Source: Pseudomonadota bacterium | Lineage (GTDB): Bacteria; Pseudomonadota; Alphaproteobacteria; Rhizobiales; Devosiaceae | Direction of reading: 5' to 3' | Length of the DNA: 57,017 bases | NCBI GenBank assembly: GCA_023393475.1 | Contig: JAEWLC010000093.1 | Coordinates: 1 to 57,017, forward strand | Shown: positions 14,880-22,758 of the stretch, one piece after another | Numbering within the stretch: the first letter of the stretch is position 1 | Layout: each line of letters starts with the position of its first letter | The notes under the pieces: generated by a model | Databases searched by the model: none | The model's input: the letters and a program-made list of their open reading frames with translations, nothing else | Told to the model about the DNA's origin: nothing | Program-made: the position numbers and the translations under genes

Positions 14880-14993
14880 GCACGATCACTCCGCGATCCT
14901 CCCCCGCTGGGCAGGGGAGGATCACCGTACCGCCGGCGTTCAGCCTCCCTAAACCCTGCCACCAGCGCCCGGCTCCCCTGCCTTGACCGCGCC

Positions 14994-15587
14994 ATGCCGA
15001 TAGCGTCTTCTCCCGGCATGCAAATCCCGCCTCAATTGCTGAGCCTGCCCAACCAGCTGACCATCGGGCGCATCCTCGCGATCCCAGTGATCTGCCTCTT
15101 TGTCGTCAGCGGCTGGGAGTGGCTGCGCTGGCTGGCCCTGCTGCTCTACATCGCCGCCGCCATCACCGATTGGCTCGACGGCTTCCTGGCCCGCCGGATG
15201 AACCTCAATTCCGCGCTCGGCCGCATGCTCGACCCCATCGCCGACAAGCTGCTGGTCGGCGCCCTGCTCGTCACCTTCGCCTGGACGCGCGATTTCTCCG
15301 GCTGGGACCTGATCCCGGCCATCGCCATCCTTGTGCGTGAAATCTTCGTCTCGGGCCTGCGCGAATATCTCGGCAACCGCTCGATCGAAGTGCCGGTCAC
15401 TTTCCTCGCCAAGTGGAAGACCACCGCGCAACTCGTCGCGCTCGCCCTGATCATGGCCGCGCCCATGCTGCTGGGCCTCGCCTTCATCGCCCACGTCGCC
15501 CTGTGGATCGCCGCCGCCCTGACCGTCTGGACCGGCTGGGAATACCTGCGCTCCACCTGGCCGCACCTCGCCGGACCCGAAATATGA
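14994..15587 (+). CDS. pgsA: CDP-diacylglycerol--glycerol-3-phosphate 3-phosphatidyltransferase
   Basis: 197 residues, an integral inner-membrane enzyme that makes phosphatidylglycerophosphate from CDP-diacylglycerol and glycerol 3-phosphate. The CDP-alcohol phosphotransferase signature D-x2-D-G-x2-A-R-x8-G-x3-D-x3-D is complete at about residues 59-84, and several hydrophobic helices surround it. The start is uncertain: ATG 14994 or ATG 15018 (M-Q-I-P-P), neither with a clear ribosome binding site. The stop overlaps the moaD start (ATGA). In many rhizobia pgsA directly follows uvrC; here about 4.9 kb separate them. Confidence 0.94.
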   Translation: MPIASSPGMQIPPQLLSLPNQLTIGRILAIPVICLFVVSGWEWLRWLALLLYIAAAITDWLDGFLARRMNLNSALGRMLDPIADKLLVGALLVTFAWTRDFSGWDLIPAIAILVREIFVSGLREYLGNRSIEVPVTFLAKWKTTAQLVALALIMAAPMLLGLAFIAHVALWIAAALTVWTGWEYLRSTWPHLAGPEI

Positions 15588-15835
15588 AGATCAAGTACTT
15601 CGCCTGGCTGCGCGAACGCCTGAACCGTGGCGAGGAAGACGTCGAGCTGCCTTCCGAGGTCGTCACCGTGGGCGACCTGATTCAATGGCTGAGGGATCGC
15701 GACGAAGCCGCTGACCTCGCAATGCAAAAGCCGCAACTGATCAAGGCCGCGCTCGATACCGAGATCGTCTCGCACACGACCCCGATCGGCGGTGCCAAGG
15801 TCATCGCCCTCTTCCCGCCCATGACTGGCGGCTGA
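15584..15835 (+). CDS. moaD: Molybdopterin converting factor small subunit
   Basis: 83 residues with a ubiquitin-like fold ending in F-P-P-M-T-G-G; the terminal Gly-Gly is the site that is adenylated and thiocarboxylated to carry sulfur into precursor Z during molybdenum cofactor synthesis. The N-terminal M-K-I-K-Y-F-A-W-L-R-E-R is typical. Translationally coupled to pgsA upstream and 3 nt before moaE, with which it forms molybdopterin synthase. Confidence 0.94.
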   Translation: MKIKYFAWLRERLNRGEEDVELPSEVVTVGDLIQWLRDRDEAADLAMQKPQLIKAALDTEIVSHTTPIGGAKVIALFPPMTGG

Positions 15836-15838
15836 ACA

Positions 15839-16291
15839 ATGTCGGTCCGCCTGCAGGAGGCGCCCTTCGACCCCGGCGCCGAGACCAATGCGTTCCTCGC
15901 CGCGAGCGCGGGCGCCGGCGCTGCGGTGACCTTCACCGGCCTCGTGCGCTCCCGGCCCGACGACCCGGTTTCGACACTGACGCTCGAAAGCTACCCCGAA
16001 CTGGCCGAAGCCCAGATTGGCAAGGCAATCGCCGAGGCCGTGACCCGTTTCGGCCTCATCAAGGCGAGCGTCATCCACCGCTACGGCGCCCTCGCCGCCG
16101 GCGAGCCGATCGTCCAGGTCATGGCCCTCGCGCCGCACCGCCAGGCCGCCTTCGATGGCGCCTCGTTCCTGATGGATTACCTGAAGACCGATGCCCCCTT
16201 CTGGAAGAAGGAGGCAACGCCGGCCGGCGATCGCTGGGTGGAGGCCAAGGCGGAAGACGACCTAGCCCGAGACAAATGGAAGACACCGTGA
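15839..16291 (+). CDS. moaE: Molybdopterin synthase catalytic subunit
   Basis: 150 residues, the large subunit of molybdopterin synthase, which receives sulfur from MoaD. Signatures: A-A-V-T-F-T-G-L-V-R (about 28-37), L-E-S-Y-P-E-L-A, I-H-R-Y-G-A-L-A-A-G-E-P-I-V (about 80-93) and a Lys-rich P-F-W-K-K-E (about 121-126) that holds the catalytic Lys pair. The last 16 nt overlap the following VOC gene. Confidence 0.95.
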   Translation: MSVRLQEAPFDPGAETNAFLAASAGAGAAVTFTGLVRSRPDDPVSTLTLESYPELAEAQIGKAIAEAVTRFGLIKASVIHRYGALAAGEPIVQVMALAPHRQAAFDGASFLMDYLKTDAPFWKKEATPAGDRWVEAKAEDDLARDKWKTP

Positions 16292-16740
16292 CCGACAGCC
16301 GCCCACCCTTCTCCCCGGTCGGCATCGACCACATCGTCTTCATCGTCGACGATCTCGCCAAGGCGACCAGATGGTATGCCGATGTCCTCGGCTGCCAGCC
16401 CGGCTATTCCTATCCGACGCTCGGAATGGAGCAGGTCTGGTGTGGGGCGGCGCTGATCGTCCTGTGGGACATCACCAATCCCGGCGCCGCGTCTGCGATT
16501 CCTCCGGTCAAGGGCGGCCGCAACGTGGACCACGTTTGCATCGCATTGAGCCCGTTCGACGAGAACGAGATGCGCGCCCACCTGGTGAAGCACAACGTGC
16601 CGATCGACCGCGAAGCCTTCCACGGCGGCGCGCGCGGCATGGGCAACTCGTTCTATGTGCTCGATCCCTGGGGCAACAAGCTCGAGCTCAAGGGGCCAGC
16701 CGTCTATCCCGATGGCCGCGACTGGGGGAAAGACAAGTGA
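16276..16740 (+). CDS. VOC (glyoxalase-fold) family protein
   Basis: 154 residues with the paired beta-alpha-beta-beta-beta modules of the vicinal oxygen chelate superfamily: I-D-H-I-V-F-I-V-D-D-L at the first module, N-V-D-H-V-C-I-A-L at the second, and F-Y-V-L-D-P-W-G-N-K-L-E-L-K near the end. The His and Glu at equivalent places can form a metal site. The reaction is unknown; relatives include glyoxalase, dioxygenases and antibiotic-resistance proteins. ATG 16276 overlaps the end of moaE; a GTG at 16288 is an alternative. Confidence 0.82.
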   Translation: MEDTVTDSRPPFSPVGIDHIVFIVDDLAKATRWYADVLGCQPGYSYPTLGMEQVWCGAALIVLWDITNPGAASAIPPVKGGRNVDHVCIALSPFDENEMRAHLVKHNVPIDREAFHGGARGMGNSFYVLDPWGNKLELKGPAVYPDGRDWGKDK

Positions 16741-17222
16741 TCAGCGCCACCGACCTGAAGCACCTCGTCCGCGCCGTCGATCTCGCCGAGGCCGCGCTTG
16801 CGACCGACAACGATCCCTTCGGCTCGGTGCTTGTTGCAGCCGACGGCCGCGTGCTGTTCGAGGACCACAACTGGGAATCGACCGGCGACGCGACCCGGCA
16901 CCCCGAGATCGACATCGCTAGGTGGGCCGCCGCCAATATGACGGCGGGGGAGCGGGCGAAGGCCACGGTCTACACCTCCGGCGAGCACTGCCCGATGTGC
17001 GCCGCCGCCCACGCCTGGGTCGGCCTCGGCCGTATCGTCTACGCTGGTTCCTCCGAGCAACTCGGCCAGTGGCGAGCCGAGATCGGCGCGGCTGCCTCCC
17101 CAGTCGCCGGACTGCCGATCAATGCGATTGCGCCGAACCTGCCGGTCGAAGGCCCGGAGCCGAGCCTCAGCACCCGCCTGCGTGACCTGCACCACCGGCG
17201 CGCGAAGGCCAAGCTCGGCTAG
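16737..17222 (+). CDS. Nucleoside/cytidine deaminase-family protein
   Basis: 161 residues starting with GTG in a GTGA overlap with the VOC gene stop. The zinc-deaminase motifs are present: H-P-E (about residues 60-62; His ligand and catalytic Glu) and H-C-P-M-C-A-A (about 83-89; two Cys ligands). The usual Pro before the first Cys is His here. Related to guanine deaminases and to tRNA adenosine deaminase, but TadA is unlikely because the core lacks its typical H-A-E. Substrate not predictable. The stop shares a CTAG with the convergent aldolase gene. Confidence 0.82.
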   Translation: MISATDLKHLVRAVDLAEAALATDNDPFGSVLVAADGRVLFEDHNWESTGDATRHPEIDIARWAAANMTAGERAKATVYTSGEHCPMCAAAHAWVGLGRIVYAGSSEQLGQWRAEIGAAASPVAGLPINAIAPNLPVEGPEPSLSTRLRDLHHRRAKAKLG

Positions 17223-17977
17223 TTCCGCGTCGCTGCCGCCACACCGCGCAGGGCTGCCAGCAGGTGGCCCGTATCGACGCCGACCCCAGCGAAACCGACG
17301 CCTTCGCCGAACCAGCGCTTCGCGGCCTCGGGCGTGCCGGCAAAAATGCCGGCTGCGATTCCCCTGCGCCTGCATTCCGCAATCACGGTCCGGATCGCTG
17401 CAACCACCTCCGGATGGGTAACTTCGCCCGGCACGCCAAACGCGTGCGACAGGTCCATCGGCCCGATGAAGATGCCATCGAGATGCGCTAGCGCCGCGAT
17501 CTGGTCGAGGTCGGCGAGACCGCCCTTCCCCTCAATCATCAGGAGCACGGCCACGTCGCGGTTCGCTTCGGCGAACCACTCGAGCCGACCCGAATAGTCG
17601 GCGCCGCGAACGAAAGGGTTGGCGCCACGGTTGCCATCGGGCGCAAAGCGCGCCGCCCGCACCGCTTGCTCGGCCTCGGTGATGGAACCGATCTGCGGCA
17701 CGATTACTCCGGCCGCCCCCGCGTCGAGTGCTGCCGCAATTCCTGTCGGATCGCTGCTTCTCACCCGCACCAGGGGATAGATCCCCCGCGCCTTCGCAGC
17801 GAGGATCAGTGGCCCCAGCGCTTCGCTGCCATGCGCACCATGCTCGATATCGAGGATCACCGCGTCGAACCCGGCCAGCCCGATCAGTTCGACCACCTCG
17901 ACCGACGGGATGATCGAGAAGGTCGCGATGAGCGGCGTGCGGTCCTTGAGCCGCTCGCGCAGGGACGGTCTGGTCAT
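17219..17977 (-). CDS. HpcH/HpaI-type aldolase (2-keto-3-deoxy acid aldolase family)
   Basis: 252 residues with the TIM-barrel signatures of class II pyruvate aldolases: F-D-A-V-I-L-D-I-E-H-G (about 38-48), A-L-D-A-G-A-A-G-V-I-V-P-Q (about 84-96), R-G-A-N-P-F, M-I-E-G-K-G-G and I-F-I-G-P-M-D-L-S. These metal-dependent enzymes cleave 4-hydroxy-2-keto acids to pyruvate and an aldehyde; the natural substrate is not predictable. ATG 17977 has TGGAGGA upstream; an in-frame start at 18064 would run through the ilvE terminator. It lies downstream of ilvE on the same strand. Confidence 0.88.
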   Translation of the reverse strand: MTRPSLRERLKDRTPLIATFSIIPSVEVVELIGLAGFDAVILDIEHGAHGSEALGPLILAAKARGIYPLVRVRSSDPTGIAAALDAGAAGVIVPQIGSITEAEQAVRAARFAPDGNRGANPFVRGADYSGRLEWFAEANRDVAVLLMIEGKGGLADLDQIAALAHLDGIFIGPMDLSHAFGVPGEVTHPEVVAAIRTVIAECRRRGIAAGIFAGTPEAAKRWFGEGVGFAGVGVDTGHLLAALRGVAAATRN

Positions 17978-17995
17978 TGGGTTCCTCCACAAACG

Positions 17996-18023
17996 CGAAC
18001 CCCGCCACAGCGGGCGGGGTTCG
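17996..18023 (-). terminator. GC-rich hairpin between ilvE and the aldolase gene
   Basis: CGAACCCCGCC (17996-18006) and GGCGGGGTTCG (18013-18023) form a perfect 11-bp stem. On the minus strand only GCGTTTGTGG follows, so termination after ilvE is plausible but may be partial. Confidence 0.6.
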
Positions 18024-18050
18024 GCAACTCGGTAATTCGTCGGCTCAGGC

Positions 18051-18938
18051 TTATTCGGCCGCAACCTTCTTCGGCGTCACTGCCTCGGTGTAGGCGTTGA
18101 TCAGCGTCGTGCAGCCCTTGCCCGGCTTGAACTTATACTCGCCGACCTCGGACACCGGGGTCACTTCGGCGGCGGTGCCGGTGAGGAAGCACTCGTCGAA
18201 ATCAGCCAGTTCTTCCGGCTTCATGTGCCGCTCGGTGACGGTGTAGCCGTTCTGCTTGGCGAGTTCGATCAGCGTCTGCCGGGTGATGCCGTTGAGGAAA
18301 CAATCCGGCTTCGGCGTCACGATCTGGTCGCCCTTGATGAAGAACACGTTCGCGCCGGTCGCCTCGGCGACATAGCCGCGATAGTCCAGCATCAGCGCGT
18401 CGGCATATCCATTGGCCATGGCCGCATCCTTCGACAGGGTGCAGATCATGTAGAGGCCGGCGGCCTTGGCCGAGGACGGGATGGTCTCGGGGCTCGGGCG
18501 CTTCCAGCGGCTCCACTCGAGGCGGATGCCCTTGAGCTTTTCCTCGACCGAGAAGTAGCTCGGCCATACCCAGGCCGCGATGGCGAGGTGCACCTTGTTG
18601 TTGCGGCCGGGAACCGACAGCTCTTCCGAGCCGCGCCAGGCGACCGGCCGGACGTAGGCGTCGACGAGGCCGTTCTTCTCGAGCACCAGCGCCTTGGCGG
18701 CGTCGATCTCGTCGGCGGAATAGGGAATCGTGAAGTCGAGCGTCTTGCCCGACTGAATCAGGCGCTCGGTATGCTGGCGTCCCTTGAAGATCTCGCCGCC
18801 ATAGGCGCGCTCACCCTCGAAGACGCTGCTCGCATAGTGCAGCCCGTGCGTCAGCACGTGAATCTTGGCGTCCTTCCATTCAACGAGTTTGCCGTCGAAC
18901 CAGATCCAGCCATCACGCTGGTCCATTGGAATTGCCAT
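18051..18938 (-). CDS. ilvE: Branched-chain amino acid aminotransferase
   Basis: 295 residues, fold-type IV PLP aminotransferase that makes Leu, Ile and Val from their 2-keto acids. Recognisable are L-T-H-G-L-H-Y-A-S-S-V-F-E-G-E-R-A-Y near the N-terminus, A-Y-V-R-P-V-A-W-R-G, the PLP-binding lysine in S-S-A-K-A-A-G-L-Y (Lys158) and T-G-T-A-A-E-V-T-P-V near the C-terminus. GGGAGAG precedes ATG 18938. Divergent from a MarR regulator with an AT-rich intergenic region that may hold shared control elements. Confidence 0.94.
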   Translation of the reverse strand: MAIPMDQRDGWIWFDGKLVEWKDAKIHVLTHGLHYASSVFEGERAYGGEIFKGRQHTERLIQSGKTLDFTIPYSADEIDAAKALVLEKNGLVDAYVRPVAWRGSEELSVPGRNNKVHLAIAAWVWPSYFSVEEKLKGIRLEWSRWKRPSPETIPSSAKAAGLYMICTLSKDAAMANGYADALMLDYRGYVAEATGANVFFIKGDQIVTPKPDCFLNGITRQTLIELAKQNGYTVTERHMKPEELADFDECFLTGTAAEVTPVSEVGEYKFKPGKGCTTLINAYTEAVTPKKVAAE

Positions 18939-19072
18939 CTTAGTCTCTCCCACTCATTCTTCTGCAGCGACCAACTGCGTTTGTTTGTTGTCGTGATCCT
19001 GCCCCAGCGGCGTGCCCTTGGCAAACCGGAACGGAGTTGGGATAAGGCAACATTGGTTTTCTCGATGAGGGG

Positions 19073-19594
19073 ATGATGGCATCGGGCAAAATAAATGTCA
19101 ACAAGGCTGACATAAATTTGGCAGCAGGCAGCGACGCGCCTATGCCGCTCGACGTCATGGGCTTGTTCTTCTTCGCTTATCGGGACTTCGTCAGCGATGC
19201 CGACGCGCTGCTTGAACGCCAGGGCTTCGGCCGGGCGCATCACCGCGTGCTCTATTTCGTGAATCTCAGGCCGGGCATGCCCGTCGCCGACCTGCTCGAT
19301 ATCCTGAAGATCACCAAGCAGAGTCTCGCGCGCGTGCTCCGCCAGTTGGTGGACAACGGCTATATCGAGCAGAAGACCGGCGACACCGACCGCCGGCAGC
19401 GCCTGCTCTACGCCACCGCCAAGGGCCGCGAACTGTTCGACGTCCTCTCGGCCACCCAGACCAGCCGCATCGAAGCAGCCATCGCCGCCCTGCCCCCGGA
19501 GGGCAAGCGAACCGTGCTTCAGTTCTTCGTCGGGATGGTCGAGCCGGAAGATCGGGGCCTGCTGGATCGGCTGAAGCTTACCGACGAGCTGTAG
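19073..19594 (+). CDS. MarR family transcriptional regulator divergent from ilvE
   Basis: 173 residues if started at ATG 19073. The core begins at M-P-L-D-V-M-G-L-F-F-F-A-Y and includes the winged helix V-A-D-L-L-D-I-L-K-I-T-K-Q-S-L-A-R-V-L-R, with the wing at Q-K-T-G-D-T-D-R-R-Q-R. An inverted repeat at 19095-19113 that looks like an operator would lie inside the gene with this start; ATG 19142 would place it upstream. The GAGGGG before ATG 19073 is too close to be a good ribosome binding site, so the start is open. May regulate itself and ilvE. Confidence 0.85.
   Translation: MMASGKINVNKADINLAAGSDAPMPLDVMGLFFFAYRDFVSDADALLERQGFGRAHHRVLYFVNLRPGMPVADLLDILKITKQSLARVLRQLVDNGYIEQKTGDTDRRQRLLYATAKGRELFDVLSATQTSRIEAAIAALPPEGKRTVLQFFVGMVEPEDRGLLDRLKLTDEL
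19095..19113. promoter_or_regulatory. Inverted repeat ATGTCA-N7-TGACAT, candidate MarR operator
   Basis: ATGTCA (19095-19100) and TGACAT (19108-19113) lie in a markedly AT-rich stretch (about 19088-19120). On the minus strand TTGACA (from 19101 down to 19096) could be a -35 element for ilvE. Suggests shared divergent control of ilvE and the MarR gene. Confidence 0.45.
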
Positions 19595-19612
19595 CCGATT
19601 GCCAGCGTAGCG

Positions 19613-19939
19613 CTAGGCGCCCGGAGGCCGATAGCCGACAGCCTTGGCGCCGTTGAGGGCCTGCAGCGTTTCCTCTACGCTGAGCAGTGGGGTGGTCTCG
19701 AACGCGGAGACTCCACCGCCGCCACCGATGGCTACCGCGACTGAAGCCATGGCCACATTGTCGGGCGCCTCCCACAGGTTGTAGCCGTCATGCGAGCCGA
19801 AGGCGTACCAGAAGCCATGCAGCTTGCCGCCCACCGACTCGATGTATCTCCGGGCCGCTTCCCGACGATCTTCGGGTTTCTGGATCAGCCTAGCCCAGGT
19901 CTCTGCAGTATAGCTGAAGCGCGTCAGATAGAGTGCCAT
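19613..19939 (-). CDS. GYD-domain protein
   Basis: 108 residues, ATG 19939 with GGAGGAG upstream (an in-frame TTG six nt earlier is less likely). The family motif is visible as G-S-H-D-G-Y-N-L-W-E-A-P-D (about 48-60), together with the N-terminal L-Y-L-T-R-F-S-Y-T. GYD proteins are small ferredoxin-like-fold proteins, common in soil bacteria and of unknown function. Not in an obvious operon. Confidence 0.8.
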   Translation of the reverse strand: MALYLTRFSYTAETWARLIQKPEDRREAARRYIESVGGKLHGFWYAFGSHDGYNLWEAPDNVAMASVAVAIGGGGGVSAFETTPLLSVEETLQALNGAKAVGYRPPGA

Positions 19940-20017
19940 AGCCAACTCCTCCGCTTTTGGCAGAACAGCTGAGAATACTCCCGAGCGGGCAGTCTTGGAA
20001 TGCGCCGCTGCTCGCGG

Positions 20018-20356
20018 CTACATCAGCTTCCGGCCATTCGGCACGCCGCGTTCTGTGGCTGCAAGGACGATGGCGCCGTCGGCGTCCTCGAAGCCGAGCG
20101 TCAGCACTTCGCTGCGCACCGGCCCGATCTGGCGCGGCGGGAAGTTGACCACCGCCATCACCTGCCGTCCGACCAGCGTCTCGGGCGAGTAGTGCACCGT
20201 GATCTGCGCCGAACTCTTCTTGATCCCGATCTCGGGGCCGAAGTCGATCAACAGGATGTAGGCCGGCTTCCGCGCCTCCGGGAACGGGCGCACTTCGACG
20301 ATCGTGCCGGTCCGGATGTCGACCTTCTCAAAATCCGCGTAGCTGATCTCGGCCAT
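20018..20356 (-). CDS. csaA: CsaA-type tRNA-binding domain protein
   Basis: 112 residues forming a single OB-fold tRNA-binding domain, as in the C-terminus of bacterial MetRS and Trbp111: F-E-K-V-D-I-R-T-G-T-I-V-E-V near the start, Y-I-L-L-I-D-F-G and V-G-R-Q-V-M-A-V-V-N-F in the middle, and G-V-P-N-G-R-K-L at the end. CsaA homologues have been described as secretion chaperones and bind tRNA; the real role is unsettled. Last gene of the ybjN-proC-csaA operon; its ATG overlaps the proC stop. Confidence 0.88.
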   Translation of the reverse strand: MAEISYADFEKVDIRTGTIVEVRPFPEARKPAYILLIDFGPEIGIKKSSAQITVHYSPETLVGRQVMAVVNFPPRQIGPVRSEVLTLGFEDADGAIVLAATERGVPNGRKLM

Positions 20357-21171
20357 CAGGCTCGCCCGAGCTCTTCCGAGCGACGACGAGCCGCGTCAAC
20401 TGCCTGGTCGAGCAGCGGGGCGAACCCCGTCGGCCCCATCAGCACCTGCAGCGCGGCATAGGTCGTGCCCTTGGGCGAGGTGACGTTCTCGCGCAGCGTG
20501 GCAGCCGGGGTCGGATCGGCATCCATCAGCGCCCCTGCCCCGGTGACCGTGGCCCGGGCGAGGATCATCGCCTGCTCGGCGTCGAGACCCTGCTTCTGCG
20601 CGGCCGCAGCCAACGCTTCGACGAGGTAGAACACATAGGCCGGGCCCGAACCCGATACGGCCGTGACGGCGTCGATCTTCGACTCATCGTCGAACCACAG
20701 CACCTGCCCAGCCGCCTTCAGCAGCGCGTCGGCGACCTCGCGGTCCTCGTCGGTGATCCGCAGGCCCACCGCTCCGCTGATGCCGCGCCCGATCTGGGCC
20801 GGCGTATTCGGCATGGCGCGAACCACGCGCTCGGTCTGCAGCCCCTCCGAAAGCCCGATCAGCGGAATACCCGCCGCGATGGAGAGCACCAGCGTGTAGC
20901 TGCCCACCACCGGCTGTATGTCGGCCATCACGTCGTAGATCACCTGCGGCTTCACCGCGAGGACGAGCACATGCGTGAGGACGCCAGCCGGGCTGGGCAA
21001 CAGACGAATGCCGTGTTCCGCCGCAAACGCCGTTGCAAACTCGGAAGGATTGGGATCGCAGAGGACCAATCGGTCCGCCGGCAACCCGCCCGCGATCCAG
21101 CCGCGGGCAAGCGCCAGGCCCATCTTGCCGGCCCCGACCAGAACGACGGGGCCGATATCTGATAGATTCAA
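20356..21171 (-). CDS. proC: Pyrroline-5-carboxylate reductase
   Basis: 271 residues. Last step of proline synthesis: NAD(P)H-dependent reduction of 1-pyrroline-5-carboxylate, in the cytoplasm. The Rossmann motif V-L-V-G-A-G-K-M-G-L-A-L lies at about residues 10-21, V-K-P-Q in the middle, V-R-A-M-P-N-T-P around 113-120, and the C-terminal signature region G-S-G-P-A-Y-V-F-Y is present. The start is TTG, overlapping the stop of the upstream gene as TTGA. Confidence 0.95.
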   Translation of the reverse strand: MNLSDIGPVVLVGAGKMGLALARGWIAGGLPADRLVLCDPNPSEFATAFAAEHGIRLLPSPAGVLTHVLVLAVKPQVIYDVMADIQPVVGSYTLVLSIAAGIPLIGLSEGLQTERVVRAMPNTPAQIGRGISGAVGLRITDEDREVADALLKAAGQVLWFDDESKIDAVTAVSGSGPAYVFYLVEALAAAAQKQGLDAEQAMILARATVTGAGALMDADPTPAATLRENVTSPKGTTYAALQVLMGPTGFAPLLDQAVDAARRRSEELGRA

Positions 21172-21671
21172 GCTTCGCCTACCGTTTCGAACATGACCTC
21201 GCTGAGCGCGTCAGCGGCGCTCTTGCCAGCCCATATCACGAATTGGAACGCCTGGTAGTAGAGATCGCAGCTGTCGGTCGCGGAGCGCAGCAGCGCCTCG
21301 CATTGCGGCGGGCTCACTTCCGCGCCGCCGGTGAGCAGGTGCGAGTTACGGAAGAGGATCACCCCTTCGTGGTTCCACATGTCGAAGTGGCCGATCCACA
21401 GCTGCTCGTTGATGAGCGCGATGAGCTGCTTCACCTCGCCCCGGCGGATATCCGGCACCTTGAGGTCGAAGGCGGCCGCAATGTGCAGCGACTCGAGGTC
21501 TTCCATCCAGTTGAAGGAGACGTGGTAATCGGCCCAGTTTCCGCGCACGGAAATGGAGATTTCATCGGCGTCCTGGCGCTCGAAGTTCCAGTCATTGATC
21601 GAGGCGATGTGCTCGATGATGTCGACCGGGTGCACCGTGCGGTCCGGTTCAAGTTCCAGAAGGTGTGCCAT
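21168..21671 (-). CDS. YbjN domain-containing protein
   Basis: 167 residues from ATG 21671, matching the usual rhizobial length for this family; the frame is open upstream, but the extra sequence looks random. The YbjN-like core is seen in Y-H-V-S-F-N-W-M-E-D-L-E-S-L-H-I and the later N-E-Q-L-W-I-G-H-F-D-M-W. YbjN-fold proteins are thought to bind partners much as type III secretion chaperones do; no function is established here. First gene of an operon with proC and csaA, an order I recall as conserved in Hyphomicrobiales. Confidence 0.82.
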   Translation of the reverse strand: MAHLLELEPDRTVHPVDIIEHIASINDWNFERQDADEISISVRGNWADYHVSFNWMEDLESLHIAAAFDLKVPDIRRGEVKQLIALINEQLWIGHFDMWNHEGVILFRNSHLLTGGAEVSPPQCEALLRSATDSCDLYYQAFQFVIWAGKSAADALSEVMFETVGEA

Positions 21672-21998
21672 TGGCTGAGCGTCCCATTGGGCGAAACATT
21701 GGAGGCTTTTGACCGGCTCCAGCCGGCCCAACGCGGTACTTGTAGAACTCGACGCGGAAGAGCCTTCGAATCGTCCTATGGCAGTGACGCTACACCGGGC
21801 CCCCGATTCCGGGGATTGGACTGCCAGAGCCATCCAAGGCTTTCTTCTGTGGATGATCCGACCCGGAGGGTTAACAGGGTGTTAAAGCCGCGAGTCTGTC
21901 CCCAGCCCAATTGAGCGATTTTGGCACAACCGCCCGGCCCCGACTCGCGCTATACTTCGCGCCGTTCCGTACAGATGACAGTTGGGTGAAACGCCCGC
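21672..21998. other. Gene-free stretch between ybjN-type gene and phosphoesterase gene
   Basis: About 330 nt upstream of the ybjN-proC-csaA operon. No ORF with supporting signals, repeat or RNA gene recognised. It should carry the operon promoter, but I cannot point to one with confidence. Confidence 0.45.
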
Positions 21999-22721
21999 TT
22001 AGAACAGCCCGATCGCGCTGGGCCACCCCGTGCGTATCGCATCGGCCCAGTGCGGAAAGCCGTTCGAGATGGCCTGCTGTGCCGCAGCCTCGAAGTCATA
22101 TGGCACGCCGCGGATGCTTGCCGCCCACTGGCCGCCGTGGCGCTCGAGCACCGCATAGCGGGCATCCGGGGCGCCATAGTTGAACTGCAGCCCGACCGAG
22201 CCCGGATTGACGATCAGCCGCCCGTCCCGCAGCCGCACGATGCGCGAGACATGCGTGTGTCCGCACAGCAGCACCGGGAAATCGAGGCCATCGGCCTTTG
22301 CTGTCACCTCGGCTTCGCCCGGCACGGTCACCGTGCGGCCATTCCACCACGCATCGAGCCATGCCTCTTCGTCGCTGGTGGCCGTACCGTGGCAGAGGAA
22401 AACCTCGCCCTCGATGTCCCGCGTCGCCGGCAGGCTTCGCAGGTAGTCGAGATGCACGGGCCGCAGCCGCTCTGCGACGAATCGGTCGACCGGTTCCGTC
22501 GACTTGGGCAGCCCCTCGGCGATGTAGCGGTCGTGGTTGCCGATCACGGTCGGATAGTTGCGTTCGATCAGCAGGTCCGCCGTGCCGATCGGATCGAGCG
22601 GCCCCGCGAACAGGTCGCCGAGGTTGATCGTCGCATCGACCCCGACCATTGCGATATCCGCTTCCACCGCCTCGAGGGCCAGCCGGTTGCCATGGACATC
22701 GGAGATAACCGCGATTCTCAT
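21999..22721 (-). CDS. Metallophosphoesterase family protein (YfcE-like), copy 1
   Basis: 240 residues with the full calcineurin-type metal-binding set: S-D-V-H-G-N (8-13), L-G-D-L (about 35-38), G-N-H-D-R-Y (about 61-66), C-H-G-T, and C-G-H-T-H-V followed by V-N-P-G-S-V-G. Such enzymes hydrolyse phosphomonoesters or phosphodiesters, some of them cyclic nucleotides. GGGAGGG precedes the ATG. A close paralogue lies immediately upstream on the same strand. Confidence 0.88.
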   Translation of the reverse strand: MRIAVISDVHGNRLALEAVEADIAMVGVDATINLGDLFAGPLDPIGTADLLIERNYPTVIGNHDRYIAEGLPKSTEPVDRFVAERLRPVHLDYLRSLPATRDIEGEVFLCHGTATSDEEAWLDAWWNGRTVTVPGEAEVTAKADGLDFPVLLCGHTHVSRIVRLRDGRLIVNPGSVGLQFNYGAPDARYAVLERHGGQWAASIRGVPYDFEAAAQQAISNGFPHWADAIRTGWPSAIGLF

Positions 22722-22758
22722 GCCCCAACCCTCCCGGCCAAATGCGGCATCGACACGG

